A program made the translations under genes and the position numbers. A stretch of DNA of 64,000 bases from Agarophyton chilense. Its lineage: Eukaryota > Rhodophyta > Florideophyceae > Gracilariales > Gracilariaceae. The stretch's first letter is position 1. The number at the start of each line of letters is the position of its first letter. The notes under the pieces were generated by a model. It did not search any database. It was not told the DNA's origin and saw only the letters and a list, made by a program, of their open reading frames with translations. Positions 19,755-29,581 of the stretch are shown piece after piece. The stretch is from the NCBI GenBank assembly GCA_030374765.1, contig JARGXX010000034.1, positions 248,001-312,000 of the forward strand, written 5' to 3'.

Positions 19755-20353
19755 TGTCGATATACTACAATGATCTTGTAGGTGATGGATGCGAGGGATC
19801 ATCGGCCATGCAGCTCCGGGCGAGCCACCATCTAGGGGTTGTCAGCTACGTGTAGTGTTGACATGTACCTCCTGGTTGAGTAATTGTTAGTAATAGTAAT
19901 TATAATCATATGTATTTTAGTACTGTAGTTGAGTGGCCACCTGGCACTGTAGCCAGTTTTGGCCAGGTCTCTGACACTAGGTCAGAGACCGTGCCTTGCT
20001 GGCACCTCCCGGGTGATCTGGAGAGTGCAGTCCACTGCCTATAAGAAACTGCACCTCCCCCATCCTAATCTGATAAAGACAGGCATAACTTGGGTCACCA
20101 CTATACCTTTTGCTTCATCGTTTCTCAAGTACCACACAGTCTTTCTCGCGCGTCGACGCCTACCATCGTTCACCTATACGATATAGGCTAGTTGCCCCGC
20201 CGTTTGCCCCTGCGGGGTTTTACGGTGCCCTGTTACCATCGAGGTTTACTACGTCTACCTTCTAAGGTTAAGCGTCAACACGTTTCCTACGGTTCAGCGT
20301 CACAACGCTCCCAAGGCAAGACAGTAGCATAGCCCAGAGGTGATTGTACGACA
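19755..20353 (+). repeat. Left (5') LTR of element C, 599 bp
   Basis: Starts TGTCGATATACTAC and ends GTACGACA. Matches 27913-28486 throughout, apart from an about 25-bp extra segment near 20270-20295. It contains a perfect 10-bp hairpin (19966-19975 with 19981-19990, loop ACTAG), a second stem GTGCC/GGCAC just after it, and a TATA-like CTATAAG at 20039-20045, suggesting the start of transcription about 30 bp downstream. Confidence 0.93.
20039..20045 (+). promoter_or_regulatory. TATA-like box in element C 5' LTR
   Basis: CTATAAG follows the hairpin cluster; the right LTR reads CATATAG at the same place. It is the best core-promoter candidate for element transcription. Confidence 0.4.
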
Positions 20354-20356
20354 TTT

Positions 20357-20369
20357 TGGTCTCCCGACT
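20357..20369 (+). promoter_or_regulatory. Primer-binding site of element C
   Basis: TGGTCTCCCGACT begins three bases after the LTR end (CA, TTT, TGG). D has the same CA-TTT-TGGTCTCC layout on its own strand. It would pair with a tRNA 3' end whose acceptor ends in GGGAGACCA; the tRNA species is not identified. Confidence 0.6.
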
Positions 20370-20501
20370 AAGAAAGGGTTTTTAGGTTTCGTCGTACCTT
20401 CACCGTTTACACAAGATTCCGAGAAAGATTTGACGCTCGTACACCTATTTGGTTTCAGGAAATCCTGCAAAGCAATACAGGATACCACTATTGGTCACAA
20501 A

Positions 20502-20941
20502 TGGAACGACCTAAAAAGAATAGGCGTGGTGCAAGCGCCCCGCCAAGCCATAAAGGTTTTAAAGGAGCCCCATCGGCTCAACCGAATCTGGAAAACCCCG
20601 ATGAGTTGCTCCGGCACCCTCGGGACAAAACCAGAAAGGTACATGGTTCGCCGCCTATGGCAACGGAACCTCAAAGGTAATTACCAATTCGGGTTGCAGC
20701 GGAGGAGCCATTGCCTCAGCTCGAAGAGCGAGCGAAAGCGCTCGTCACCCTCGCGGTCGAGGATTCATTAACCTTAAAGGATAAGTTGGATACCCGGATG
20801 GTTCCGCCCTCAACGGACGTCGATGCATTTACCCGTATTGTGGTTGACCGAGCAGCTCAAGAGCTATCTGAAAGGATACCTGAAATGGTGAAACAGTATC
20901 TCTTTACTGATGCTAGGGGGCATGTTTACCGCGCTGTGTAG
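20502..20941 (+). pseudogene. Element C ORF1 (matrix-like Gag part)
   Basis: From MERPKKN with PPSHKGFKGAPSAQPNLENP, then a TAA and indel near 20672-20705. It is resumed as the clean frame 20711-20941 (PQLEERAKALVTLAVEDS to HVYRAV). It ends at the same amber (20939-20941) as B. After the amber the register continues into the capsid. Confidence 0.75.
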
Positions 20942-22222
20942 TACCTTGGGGTTTCCGAGGGATTCGCAGAATCCCGACCTACACAGGTGAACATCGCAAA
21001 GTGCATAGCAAAAGGGTTCCAAATGGGTCATTCCACCCATTCCAAACACTTACCTACTGATAGTGAGTATCTACAAGGTCCAAGGCAGAGTCAAGAGGTC
21101 CCGGGGAAGGTAGATCTTCAAGACATTTAACTGCCACCAATTACTGGTTTCGTTCAAAAGGATACCCATGGAGGTGGTCCCAAGGACGATTCGTCTGACT
21201 CGTTGGATGAGCCACGAAGAAACCGAAAAGGGATGAAGCCGAGGACGAAGAGGGGAAAGAATCGATAGGATGATTCAGACTCCGACTCGTCAGGCTCCAG
21301 TTCCGATACGAGTTCATCATCGGATGATGACCGTAAAGGTAAGAGGAAGTAGAAAACGAACAGGAGGTCAACGAAGAAGTCGTCGAAAGAGAACCGAAAG
21401 GGTAAAAAGCGATCCAATGAGTCGCCCGACTCTGAGTCGGACACCGAAATGGACCTGTAGGTGCAACAACCCTTGAGCGATATGTTCCCAAAAGCGGTTG
21501 ACTACAGGACTTATCGGTTGATCAACAAGTCTTCTGAATACACCCAAGGGGTGGCTCAGAAGTTTTCTAAGCACCGCAAGGAGCTCAGCTTCCAAATGGG
21601 CGACACAACCTTCACAGGTACGGATCCTACTGCGGTGATTGAGTTTCTACAGAAGTTCAAGATTGCTTGTGACCAAAAAGGGTTTTCCGAGGGCGCTGCT
21701 ATGTGGCTATTTCAGTTTTACCTTAAAGGACAGGCATTCTACTTGCTGCAGGGTAGGCTCCGCGGCAATACCTTAGCGATGGATGAGGATGGCACAGAGA
21801 TGTTGGACTCATACCCAGGGGTGGTCAATTTCTTTTTGGAAACATACGCCACCGATGAGCTTATCCAAGAGGCTTACTCGGATGTCCTCGCATACCATCG
21901 AAGGTCTGGGCAAACCGAGTCGGATTTTTCGCTCGCGCTGTGGAATCTGGCAACCCGTTGTGGTAATGTGTTCACTATCTCTAGGTTAAAGTCGCTATTT
22001 GCCGACAATGTCGACAAAGCGATCCGTTCCCAGGTACGCAATTACCTGACCACTAACCGAAAGGTAGACTACAATGGGCTGGCTCGGTACTCCCAGGGAC
22101 TTGGAGATACCCTTCAGTTGGGAAAGAGACCAGCCTTGCCTCCAACCTCGAAGGATAAACCGAAAAGGTCGGTCTTGGAAATTGAAGATACCACAACCTC
22201 AGAGGGTAGCTCGCACCTCTAG
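20942..22222 (+). pseudogene. Element C Gag capsid
   Basis: Same register as ORF1. The charged linker contains several stops (after QDI, KNR, RKGKRK and EMDL), while the capsid proper, 21461-22222, is one clean 253-codon frame with DYRTYRLINKSSEYT, DPTAVIEFLQKFKIACDQ and AAMWLFQFYLKGQ, ending EGSSHL as in B. Roughly nine of ten residues match B across the capsid, so this part decayed least. Confidence 0.85.
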
Positions 22223-22472
22223 GTACCTACAGGAACCGCTATCCATTTGGTAGCGACTCAGGGGCGGTTCTCGAAACCTTCGACGGTAGGAAATTGGTCG
22301 TCAACGCGTGCACCACACTCGGTAAAATCGCCGCCAAGTGCGGTGAGCTCGCATAGAATGCAGGTAGTGAGCTCTCATAACTCGTCACCCACATTCTACG
22401 CCACTGCTCCTACCAACCAGGTTTCCAGGCCCCCCTCAATGGTAACGCGAGACCCCAAACTGGAGGCTCGTT

Positions 22473-22703
22473 TGCTGGTTTTGTCTCGCGACAGACCATT
22501 TGGCAAACAATTGCGCTAACTTACCTCCAGGGATGAGAGACCATTTGATTCAGGCTCGCATGCAGAATCACCAACGCCTCTATGGGTCTTCAACGCAAGC
22601 ACCAAATAGGTTCCAACCCCGTACACCGGTACAGATCAATACCATCGAGGAAACACCAAACTTGGACTCAACCCCTCCCGTACAGGAGGAAAACACCGAA
22701 TAG
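22473..22703 (+). CDS. Element C nucleocapsid with CCHC knuckle
   Basis: CWFCLATDHLANNC (22473-22514) fits CX2CX4HX4C and is followed by NLPPGMRDHLIQARMQN and a Pro/Thr-rich tail to a TAG at 22701-22703, just before the protease frame (22712). It is preceded by a Ser/Pro-rich segment in another register (22247-22519). Confidence 0.78.
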   Translation, partial: CWFCLATDHLANNCANLPPGMRDHLIQARMQNHQRLYGSSTQAPNRFQPRTPVQINTIEETPNLDSTPPVQEENTE

Positions 22704-22711
22704 TTGGCGTA

Positions 22712-23635
22712 ATGGCCGAACTCAACCTTCAATTGGAAGGCCAATCGATACCCAGAACCTTGAAGGTGGAAGAGAACACGTCACAACCAGTTCCGGTTTC
22801 TCATATAAAGTACAACAACTATAAAGTACGTGCTTCAATGTGTTTTTCCAAACGCCTTGCGGTTCCGGTCACCTGTGCGTTGGATACGGGGGCCGGCCCA
22901 AACGTCATGAACTCTCGCGTCATATCCGAGGCGGTACTTCGGAACTTGAGCCGACCTCCCGACAACAACCCGCTGGTGGATGCAAATGAGCGCCCATTAA
23001 ACCTTCGAGGTATGCTCACCACTATGGTGCAGCTCGGACACCTCAAGATTAGACTGCAATTCTTTGTTGTCGACCGTTTACCGACATACTGCCTACTAGG
23101 TACGAACTTCATTGAAAGACATGTCAAAGCAATCCTTCCTGGTTCCCATACCGTCGCCCTACGTCAGGGGGGACGAATTGCCATTTTAGGTAATACGGAA
23201 ACCAAACGGGGGTGCTTCGTCAAACCCAAGAAGACGATATCCGCCGAAACGGTCTCCAACAAAGTGCGCATTACCAAACAGGTTTTTATCCCGCCAATGC
23301 ACCAAATATTGGTACCGGTGTCGTGTGCAACCCCCGGGCTGGTCATACTACAAAACCATTCGAGGTTAGCACATCGACACATCACCTTGATGGCCAACGG
23401 GATTGTCGACAACATCCCAAATCAACCCATTAAGGTGTGTCTCTGCAACCTCAGCAGTCACGACGTGAAGTTGCCGAAAAATACCAATGTGGGCATAGCA
23501 CTACCGGCAGCACAAGGGGTCTTCACCGTAGCTCACACTGATCTCGGCGAGGTCGCCTTCAGTAAGGAAGGGGGCTGCGCAAATGCGTCCACAACCACAA
23601 AGGTATCGATAATACCAACATGGAAGCGAAGCTAA
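22712..23635 (+). CDS. Element C aspartic protease and linker, 307 aa
   Basis: Starts MAELNLQLEGQS; protease core residues about 45-140 with active site LDTGAGPN intact, then LLGTNFIERHVKAI. Residues 150-300 are the conserved post-protease linker (RITKQVFIPPMHQILVPVSC; MANGIVDNIPNQ; SSHDVKLPKNTNV). No internal stop; B has an amber at the Gln of RITKQ. It ends in a frameshift overlap with the RT frame (23620). Confidence 0.85.
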   Translation: MAELNLQLEGQSIPRTLKVEENTSQPVPVSHIKYNNYKVRASMCFSKRLAVPVTCALDTGAGPNVMNSRVISEAVLRNLSRPPDNNPLVDANERPLNLRGMLTTMVQLGHLKIRLQFFVVDRLPTYCLLGTNFIERHVKAILPGSHTVALRQGGRIAILGNTETKRGCFVKPKKTISAETVSNKVRITKQVFIPPMHQILVPVSCATPGLVILQNHSRLAHRHITLMANGIVDNIPNQPIKVCLCNLSSHDVKLPKNTNVGIALPAAQGVFTVAHTDLGEVAFSKEGGCANASTTTKVSIIPTWKRS

Positions 23636-25156
23636 CCGATAGGGCATTGGTAGACAAAGAAGAGGAACCTGATCCTGAGAGGCAATGGCAAGAAACAGTC
23701 CAGATCGGTGAAGAAAACGGCCAACTGCAGGGCCGTATTCTCGACCTTCTGGAGGAGTTCGAATCCATGTGGTCAGGACATCTGGGCCAAATTAAGGCCA
23801 CACAGCATCGCATCGAGCTCCTCCCTGACTCGAAGCAGATTTACCAGCAACCATACCGAGCAGGTCCGAAGGCGAGAGAAGTAGAACTCAAAGAAGTGGA
23901 GCGAATGCTCCAAGAAGGGGTAATTGAACCAGCCAACTCAGATTGGGCTAGTCCCGTGGTTCTGGTTCAGAAGAAAGGGGACAACCGTATGAGGTGTATG
24001 AGGTTCTGTGTGGACTACAGGAGGCTCAATAGCGTGACCATGAGGTATTCGCACCCGATACCTAGAATGGATGAGTGCATCGACTCCTTGAAAGATGTGC
24101 AGATATTTACCACGTTGTATGCCAATTGTGGTTATTGGCAGGTACCTGTAGGTGGGGAAAATCGAGACAAAACGACCTTCACGTGCCATGCAGGTTTGTT
24201 TCGCTTCACTCGGATGCCATTCGGGTTGCGCAATGCTCCAGCCACCTTTCGAAGGGGGCTGGACTTCATCCTTTCGAAGGTTAAATGGACATCCGCCTTG
24301 GTATACACCGATGATGTAATCATCTATTCCAGATCGGTAGAAGAGCACTTTGCACACGTACGCACCGTACTAACCCTCCTAGCTGAGGTGGGGGTGACGC
24401 TGAAGCTACGCAAATGCGTCTTCCTTTCCAGAACGGTTGAATACTTGGGACACATCAAAGGCCCTGGTACCCTAGAGGTTGCGCCAAGCAACAATAGAGC
24501 CGTACAGGAGGTCAAGTTGCCACGATCCCAGACAGACGTACGATCCTTTATAGGATTATGTAACGTCTATCGTCGCTTCATGATGGGATTCGCGAGAATA
24601 GCTGCTCCCCTCAACGAGAAGCTTCTTTGAGGAATTGAAACGAGCACTTTTGTCGTCGCCAATCTTAGCGTTACCGAAAACAGGTCTACCATACACGCTG
24701 GATACAGATGCATCCCATGCCCAAATTGGTTGTTGTCTCATGCAGGAGCAGCACAACGGAGACAAATTACCTAACGGATACTGGAGCCGCGCTATGAGTG
24801 AGGCGGAGCATAACTACACGGTAACCGAAAAGGAATGCCTAGCAGTAGTGTGGAGCATGTTGATGCTCCATCCATACCTTTATGGTGAGCGCTTTACGTT
24901 GCGCACGGACCTCAACGCCTTAAGGTGGATCCTCGGCCTCGCTGATGTGTCTGGTAGACTTGTCCGTTGGAGGTTGAGACTGTCGGAGTTTGAATACGAC
25001 GTACAGTACGGTACAGGTATTAAGCACAACAAAGCTGACGCTATGTCACGCTTAAACACCTCAGGGCTAGAGACAGAACCGATGGACGATGATATCCCTT
25101 GCTTTCTGGTGTCATCAAACCGAAATGGTACCGGCGAACACCTAGAACGATGTTGA
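23620..25156 (+). pseudogene. Element C reverse transcriptase and RNase H, motif A Asp lost
   Basis: Frame 23620-24630 contains the RT with FCVDYRRLNSV, MPFGLRNAPAT and YTDD. Motif A reads TTLYANCGYW: the codon 24118-24120 is TAT (Tyr) where B has GAT (Asp), removing a catalytic carboxylate. A deletion of about 45 bp relative to B and a frameshift at 24625-24635 lead into RNase H (24635-25156) with [16 protein letters not shown] and RTDLNALRW. Confidence 0.88.
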
Positions 25157-25230
25157 GACTTACCTGAAGAAGGCGATTTGCGGAACACTGACATGGAAAC
25201 GCAGAACTGGCCCTAGAGGAAACGAACGTC

Positions 25231-26610
25231 ATGCCCGTAACGCAAGAGGAATTTCTGCGAGAACAGGCCCAGGACGTGTACTGCAGAATCCTGGCTGACC
25301 AAATTGGTTTCAAAGGATCACCGTTCGATTTGGACCACAATGGGTACATCGTGAGAAGGTCAACTTTGGATGGTAGCCTTCAAAAGGTGGTTCCGAAGGC
25401 ACTGCGCCCGAGAGTCTTGTCTCTCGTGCACTACCCGCGACAATCGGGACACCCCGGTGCCACCAGGATGTATTACACCTTGAGGCAACAGTTCTATTGG
25501 CCTAATATGGCCCACGATTTCTATACCTTTGTAGGTCAATGCAACTCTTGTGTTCGTACCTGCGGTGGTATTCGAAAGCATCGAAAGTACCTCAAGCTGT
25601 TCCCAGCAGCGGGTCTGCTGGAGTTAGGTGCGATAGACCTGCTAGGACAACTTCCCAAAACCAAAAATGGGTATCAGCACATTCTAGTGATCACCGACAG
25701 GGTCTCAAAGCTCACGAGAGCGATACCTTTAAAGGACAAGAAGTCAACCACGCTGGCGATCGCGTTCCTCAACAATTGGGTCTACCCGTATGGTGCACCA
25801 CTGTACCTACTTACCGATAATGGTTCAAACTTGGCATCGAAGTTCTTCGAAGCAGTCTGTAACCCCTTGAGTATCAAGCACTATTTCACTACTGCCTACC
25901 ACTCGCAGACGAACGGACAGGTCGAGCGCTTTAACTACACATTGGTATCAAGGCTACGACACTATAGGGAAGAGCACCAAACTGGGTAGGATGAGCTAGT
26001 GCAACCGCTCACCTACTCCTGTAACCTTCAGGTACACAGGTCAACGCAAACCACTCCCTTTGATTTGATTCTTTCGCGACACCCCCCAGCTATTGTAGTG
26101 CAGGGAGATCATACAACCAGCACTGCAGCTGGCGCCTTTACCCCTGCCTAGGTCAAGAAAAATACCCTTGTGAGGTTGAGGAGGGCTCTAAAACACGCAG
26201 AGAGCCGCCTCACTGCAGCCCAGAAGCGGTAAAAGGCCGACTACGACGGTAGGGTAACCAAAGTGGTCTGTGTATCTTCGGGACAATATGTCTACACAGA
26301 CAACCCACCTTCAGGTAAAAGACTACGACCGGGTGATGAAGCAGACGATGAAGCTATTGATAGAGATATCAATCCGAAGCTTCTACCCAAATCAGTGGAA
26401 CCTTATAAAGTATTGAAGTCATCAGACCACACCGTTACGGTTGACCAGGACGGAATACCGAATACGATATCAATTGACCGTATTAAGGTAGCCCCTGAAA
26501 CGGTTCAACATCGCATGGAGGCGGACACCTCAGCCCGAGAGCCCAGAGCTGTAACCCTGCGCAATCGACCCTCGCAGGACCCCACCCCAATTCAGGTGAA
26601 CGATGAATGA
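25231..26610 (+). pseudogene. Element C integrase
   Basis: The 25231-25989 frame has the zinc domain (HYPRQSGHPG, CNSC) and all three core acids: D in GAIDLLG, D in LLTDNGSN, E in NGQVERFN. It then meets stops that are codons in B: TAG 25987-25989 (Trp in B), TAG 26149-26151 (Gln) and TAA 26230-26232 (Tyr). From 26263 the frame reopens through the GPY-equivalent region (VEPYKVLKSSDHTVTV) to 26610. With stops removed it would be the best integrase in the window, but as it stands it is dead. Confidence 0.88.
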
Positions 26611-26959
26611 CCTTCAACGTGATTTTCCGGATTACAACCCTCTAACGGGGACGGAAATGGAACCTCACACGGTAACAGCGGGAGCTCCCGACCCGGCTCT
26701 CACACCCGATGCTCCCGACTCGGAACATATGAACCCTCGACGTAGCGCTTCCCCGAAAGATCAGGACCAAACCTCAGAGAAATTTCCCGTTGACCGTCTG
26801 GTAGGCCACACGCGAACCTCAAATGGTCTGAAGTACACCGTCAGGTGGTACGGCTGGGGCCCAGAAGGGGACACCCTCGAACCCCCAGTCGCAATACCCC
26901 CACACTTCCGTATCAGGTATTGGCGCCGTCGCAAGGAGCCGATGCCTGCAGACGGCTAA
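26603..26959 (+). CDS. Element C chromodomain (end of integrase)
   Basis: Residues about 60-115 of this frame form a chromodomain: PVDRLVGHT, LKYTVRWYGWGPEGDTLEP, IPPHFRIRYWRRR. Chromodomains at the integrase C-terminus define chromoviruses and are known to bind methylated histone H3 tails, steering insertion. Two cage aromatics (RWY) are present, while the usual Trp of the DTWEP motif is Leu in both B and C (Trp in D and E). Joined to integrase by a frameshift at about 26605. Confidence 0.82.
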   Translation: MNDLQRDFPDYNPLTGTEMEPHTVTAGAPDPALTPDAPDSEHMNPRRSASPKDQDQTSEKFPVDRLVGHTRTSNGLKYTVRWYGWGPEGDTLEPPVAIPPHFRIRYWRRRKEPMPADG

Positions 26960-27194
26960 CCTTAGACCTTTGTGGTACTCAGGTTTAAGGAAGGGGGAGA
27001 AAAGACGTCGTTTTCTGCAAAAGGTGGACGCATATACGTCTCAGATTAACTACAAGGAAGGACACGAAATAACAACCGAATGTAAGAGTAGAAGAGACAA
27101 GAAGAGACAACAATTTATTTGGAAAAGGAGACACTAAAGAAGTCAAGTGGCAGGCAGCCGCCACAAGAACCTCAAGGGTGAAGCGACAGAAAGT

Positions 27195-27500
27195 CTAGCC
27201 CCCGAATCCGGGATTAGAAGGACCTGTCGGTTGAGGAGCATTGGGAACGGAAAGAACCGCCGGAGCGGGTTGCAAAACAGCAGGGTTAAACTTATCACTT
27301 AGAAGGGGATCCGTCAAAGGTTCAGATGGCGCCGCAGCAGAGACGCTCGCCAGATTGGCAACCTGACTGGTAACCAGTTGGTACATGTCCAAATGGAACT
27401 GATTCCGTAACTCACCAAGTTGGTTCAGCGCCTTCCTGTATTGTGCATGGCGCGGCAGCAATACCTTAAGAGTTTTCGAGCCACGGGAACGACCAGGCAA
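27195..27500 (-). pseudogene. C-terminal remnant of the opposite-strand ORF in element C
   Basis: Antisense to element C pol. It matches the end of the B ORF: LPRHAQYxKALNQLGExRNQF, VANLASVSAAxPS, DPLLxxxxNPAVLQPAPAV and a final PTGPS-type end. Its N-terminal side is cut off at about 27476, where sequence jumps to the leader homologous to B 5945 and leftward. Some 2.3 kb present in B (about 5945-8310) is missing here. The coiled-coil tail remains open and conserved. Confidence 0.8.
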
Positions 27501-27912
27501 GACGGCGCGCGCAGGGACCTAGGAGGGTACTGAAGATTGAGTACCCGGAAATGGTGAGATACCAACTTGGTTAGACAGTGGGCTATGCGGAAGCAGAATC
27601 GCAAGCAAGCAGGCCCACTACAGAAAAGGTGTCTGCGAACGCGCTATTGACACTGCATCGCCCTGATGACAGTCCGTACTTGAATGGTTGTCGCTCAATT
27701 CGTGCGCCGACGTCGTCGCGCGCCCTCCCCAACCGATACTGGCGCCGAGTTCTGAACCTCAATGGTCGCGCGCCGCGCACAGATACCACTCCGATGCCCG
27801 CGCCGCTGTCGCTCGCTACAACTCTATGGTTTGGTGGAAGGAGACACGGGGCGTGTCTCACGGGTAAGAAGGGGGTCTATCGTATAGTTGCAAAAGGTCT
27901 AACCTTTGAGGT
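27501..27912. other. 3' leader region of element C with polypurine candidate
   Basis: Homologous to B 5645-5940 inverted. A purine run (gtaagaaggggg, about 27864-27876) lies about 40 bp before the 3' LTR and may prime plus-strand synthesis. The plus-strand frame 27578-27931 is partly shared with B, its coding status unknown. Confidence 0.45.
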
Positions 27913-28486
27913 TGTCAATATACTACACTGACCCTGTAGGTGATGGATGCGAGGGATCATCGGCCATGCAGCTCCGGGCGAGCTACCATCTAGGTGTTGT
28001 CAGTCACGTATAGTGTTGACATGTACCTTCTGGTTGAGTAATTGTTAGTAATAGTAATTATAATCATATGTATTTTAGTACAGTAGTTGAGTGGCCACCT
28101 GGCACTGTAGCCAGTGTTGGCCAGGTCTCTGACACTAGGTCAGAGACCGTGCCTTGCTGGCACCTCCCGGGTGATCTAGAGAGTGTAGTCCACTGCATAT
28201 AGGGAACTGCACCTCCCCCATCCTAATCTGATAAAGACAGGCATCACTTGGGTCACCACTATAACTTTTGGTTCATCGTTTCTCAAGTACCACACAGGCT
28301 TTCCCGCGCGTCGACGCCTACCATCGTTCAGCTACACGATATAGGCTAATTTCCCCGCCGTTTGCCCCTGCGGGATTTCACGGTGCCCTTTAACCATCGA
28401 GATTTGCTACGTTTACCTTCTAAGGTTGAGCGTCACAACGCTCCCGAGACAAGACAGTAGCATACCCCAGATGTTATTGTACGACA
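27913..28486 (+). repeat. Right (3') LTR of element C, 574 bp
   Basis: TGTCAATATACTAC to GTACGACA, matching 19755-20353. The same 10-bp perfect hairpin is kept (28124-28133 with 28139-28148). Confidence 0.93.
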
Positions 28487-28622
28487 CGAAGGACATCTTA
28501 CAGACACTCGCTCAAAGTCCTGCGCAACTCCTTCTATCAACAAGCTCCTTCAACCTTCCCGCAGATACCGTCCAAACCTGGATGACGCCGTTACAGTCAT
28601 ACGGAATCTCTCTTTAACCCCT

Positions 28623-28946
28623 TTGGGCTCTGCCGCTCACCATACAAGGGACGACCTCGAAAGAATCCTGCGTCAGAAAGTCCAAACTGCCTTATTTGCA
28701 ATTTCCGAATCCAACCATAGTGTACTATCTTGCTTGGGAAATAGGAAGGATGGAACTGCATCAACAGTGTCTTTCCAACCGGGCAATTCTAAGATGAAAC
28801 GCACCGATATTAAGGCCGGGAAAGGTAGAAAGTCGTCTTTCTGTTTCGATTTTTGCGATACCGAGCACATGTCTGGTGATGACTTATGCCCAAGTCCCTC
28901 ATTTCTGACAAAGCAGAAGAAGCTCGAACGCCAACGCAACGATTGA
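28623..28946 (+). pseudogene. Element F gag C-terminal fragment with irregular zinc knuckle
   Basis: 107 codons: a Lys-rich stretch (KMKRTDIKAGKGRKSS), then CFDFCDTEHMSGDDLC, a C/C/H/C arrangement with loosened spacing. Upstream 28490-28617 is probably gag too (TLAQSPAQLLLSTSSF) in another register. Host nucleic-acid-binding origin cannot be excluded, but position before an integrase argues for gag. Confidence 0.5.
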
Positions 28947-29084
28947 GACAGTAGGTCCACAGTTCCTCGTCGTGGAGGCAGACATCCCAGAAAAGATGCC
29001 TCAAGAGAACGAAACCGTGGATATAACACGGATTTTAAGCCAGGCGCCGCCCCATCGAAGCGCAATCATGCCGAAAGTCGTGAT

Positions 29085-29480
29085 TTGGGGCACCTTCTGA
29101 TGTGGTTAGTGGAACGAGAGATCCTAACCCCATCTTGGAAATTGGTTGTCTCCGTAGTGTGGGAGGCATCGAGTGTGCCGCTGCACTATAAATCGCAATG
29201 GGCATCCAATTTTAGCTTAAAAGACCTCGACTGTGACCCCTTTTTTCACGGTTTCGGTCCAGAATGTTCAAATCTAATATTTGTATTTGGAATTTGGAGG
29301 TTGAAGATAAGAAAACACGATGTGGAAGCAGACATTAAGTTGTACAATACGAAAGGTGACGGTCCTCTGCTACTAGAGAACTACATAGTGTCACGTTCGG
29401 ACCCCATGGGTTCAAATAACACGCTCGTAGTGCCCGTTTCGGTCGAAATCTCTCGGGATGGCGCAGTTCTATCAACGTAA
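29085..29480 (+). pseudogene. Element F protease-like region
   Basis: 131 codons with alternating strands (NLIFVFGIWRLKIRKHDVEADIKLYN, GPLLLENYIVSRSD, LVVPVSVEIS), reminiscent of a retroelement protease followed by its integrase linker. No D[ST]G triad is seen, so the assignment rests on position and is tentative. Confidence 0.35.
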
Positions 29481-29581
29481 GTCCGAAGAGAAAAAAATGA
29501 TCGCCGAACACACTTATTTGTCGTTCCTTCGATAAGAACGTCTTTCAAATCCTTCTTTTCTTCTCATTCTTCCTTTCTCTC

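Larger units (their letters stand above)
19755..28486 (+). mobile_element. Ty3/gypsy chromovirus element C with both LTRs
   Basis: Plus-strand LTR-PBS-ORF1-Gag-PR-RT-RH-IN-chromodomain, then an inverted remnant of the opposite-strand ORF, polypurine region and LTR. The LTRs (19755-20353 and 27913-28486) differ at about 6-7% of positions by eye, indicating an old insertion. Flanking pentamers (CTGGT left, CGAAG right) do not match, so no target duplication survives. It is close kin to B in inverted orientation. Decay includes an Asp-to-Tyr change in RT motif A, several nonsense codons and a 2.3-kb deletion in the opposite-strand ORF. Confidence 0.95.
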
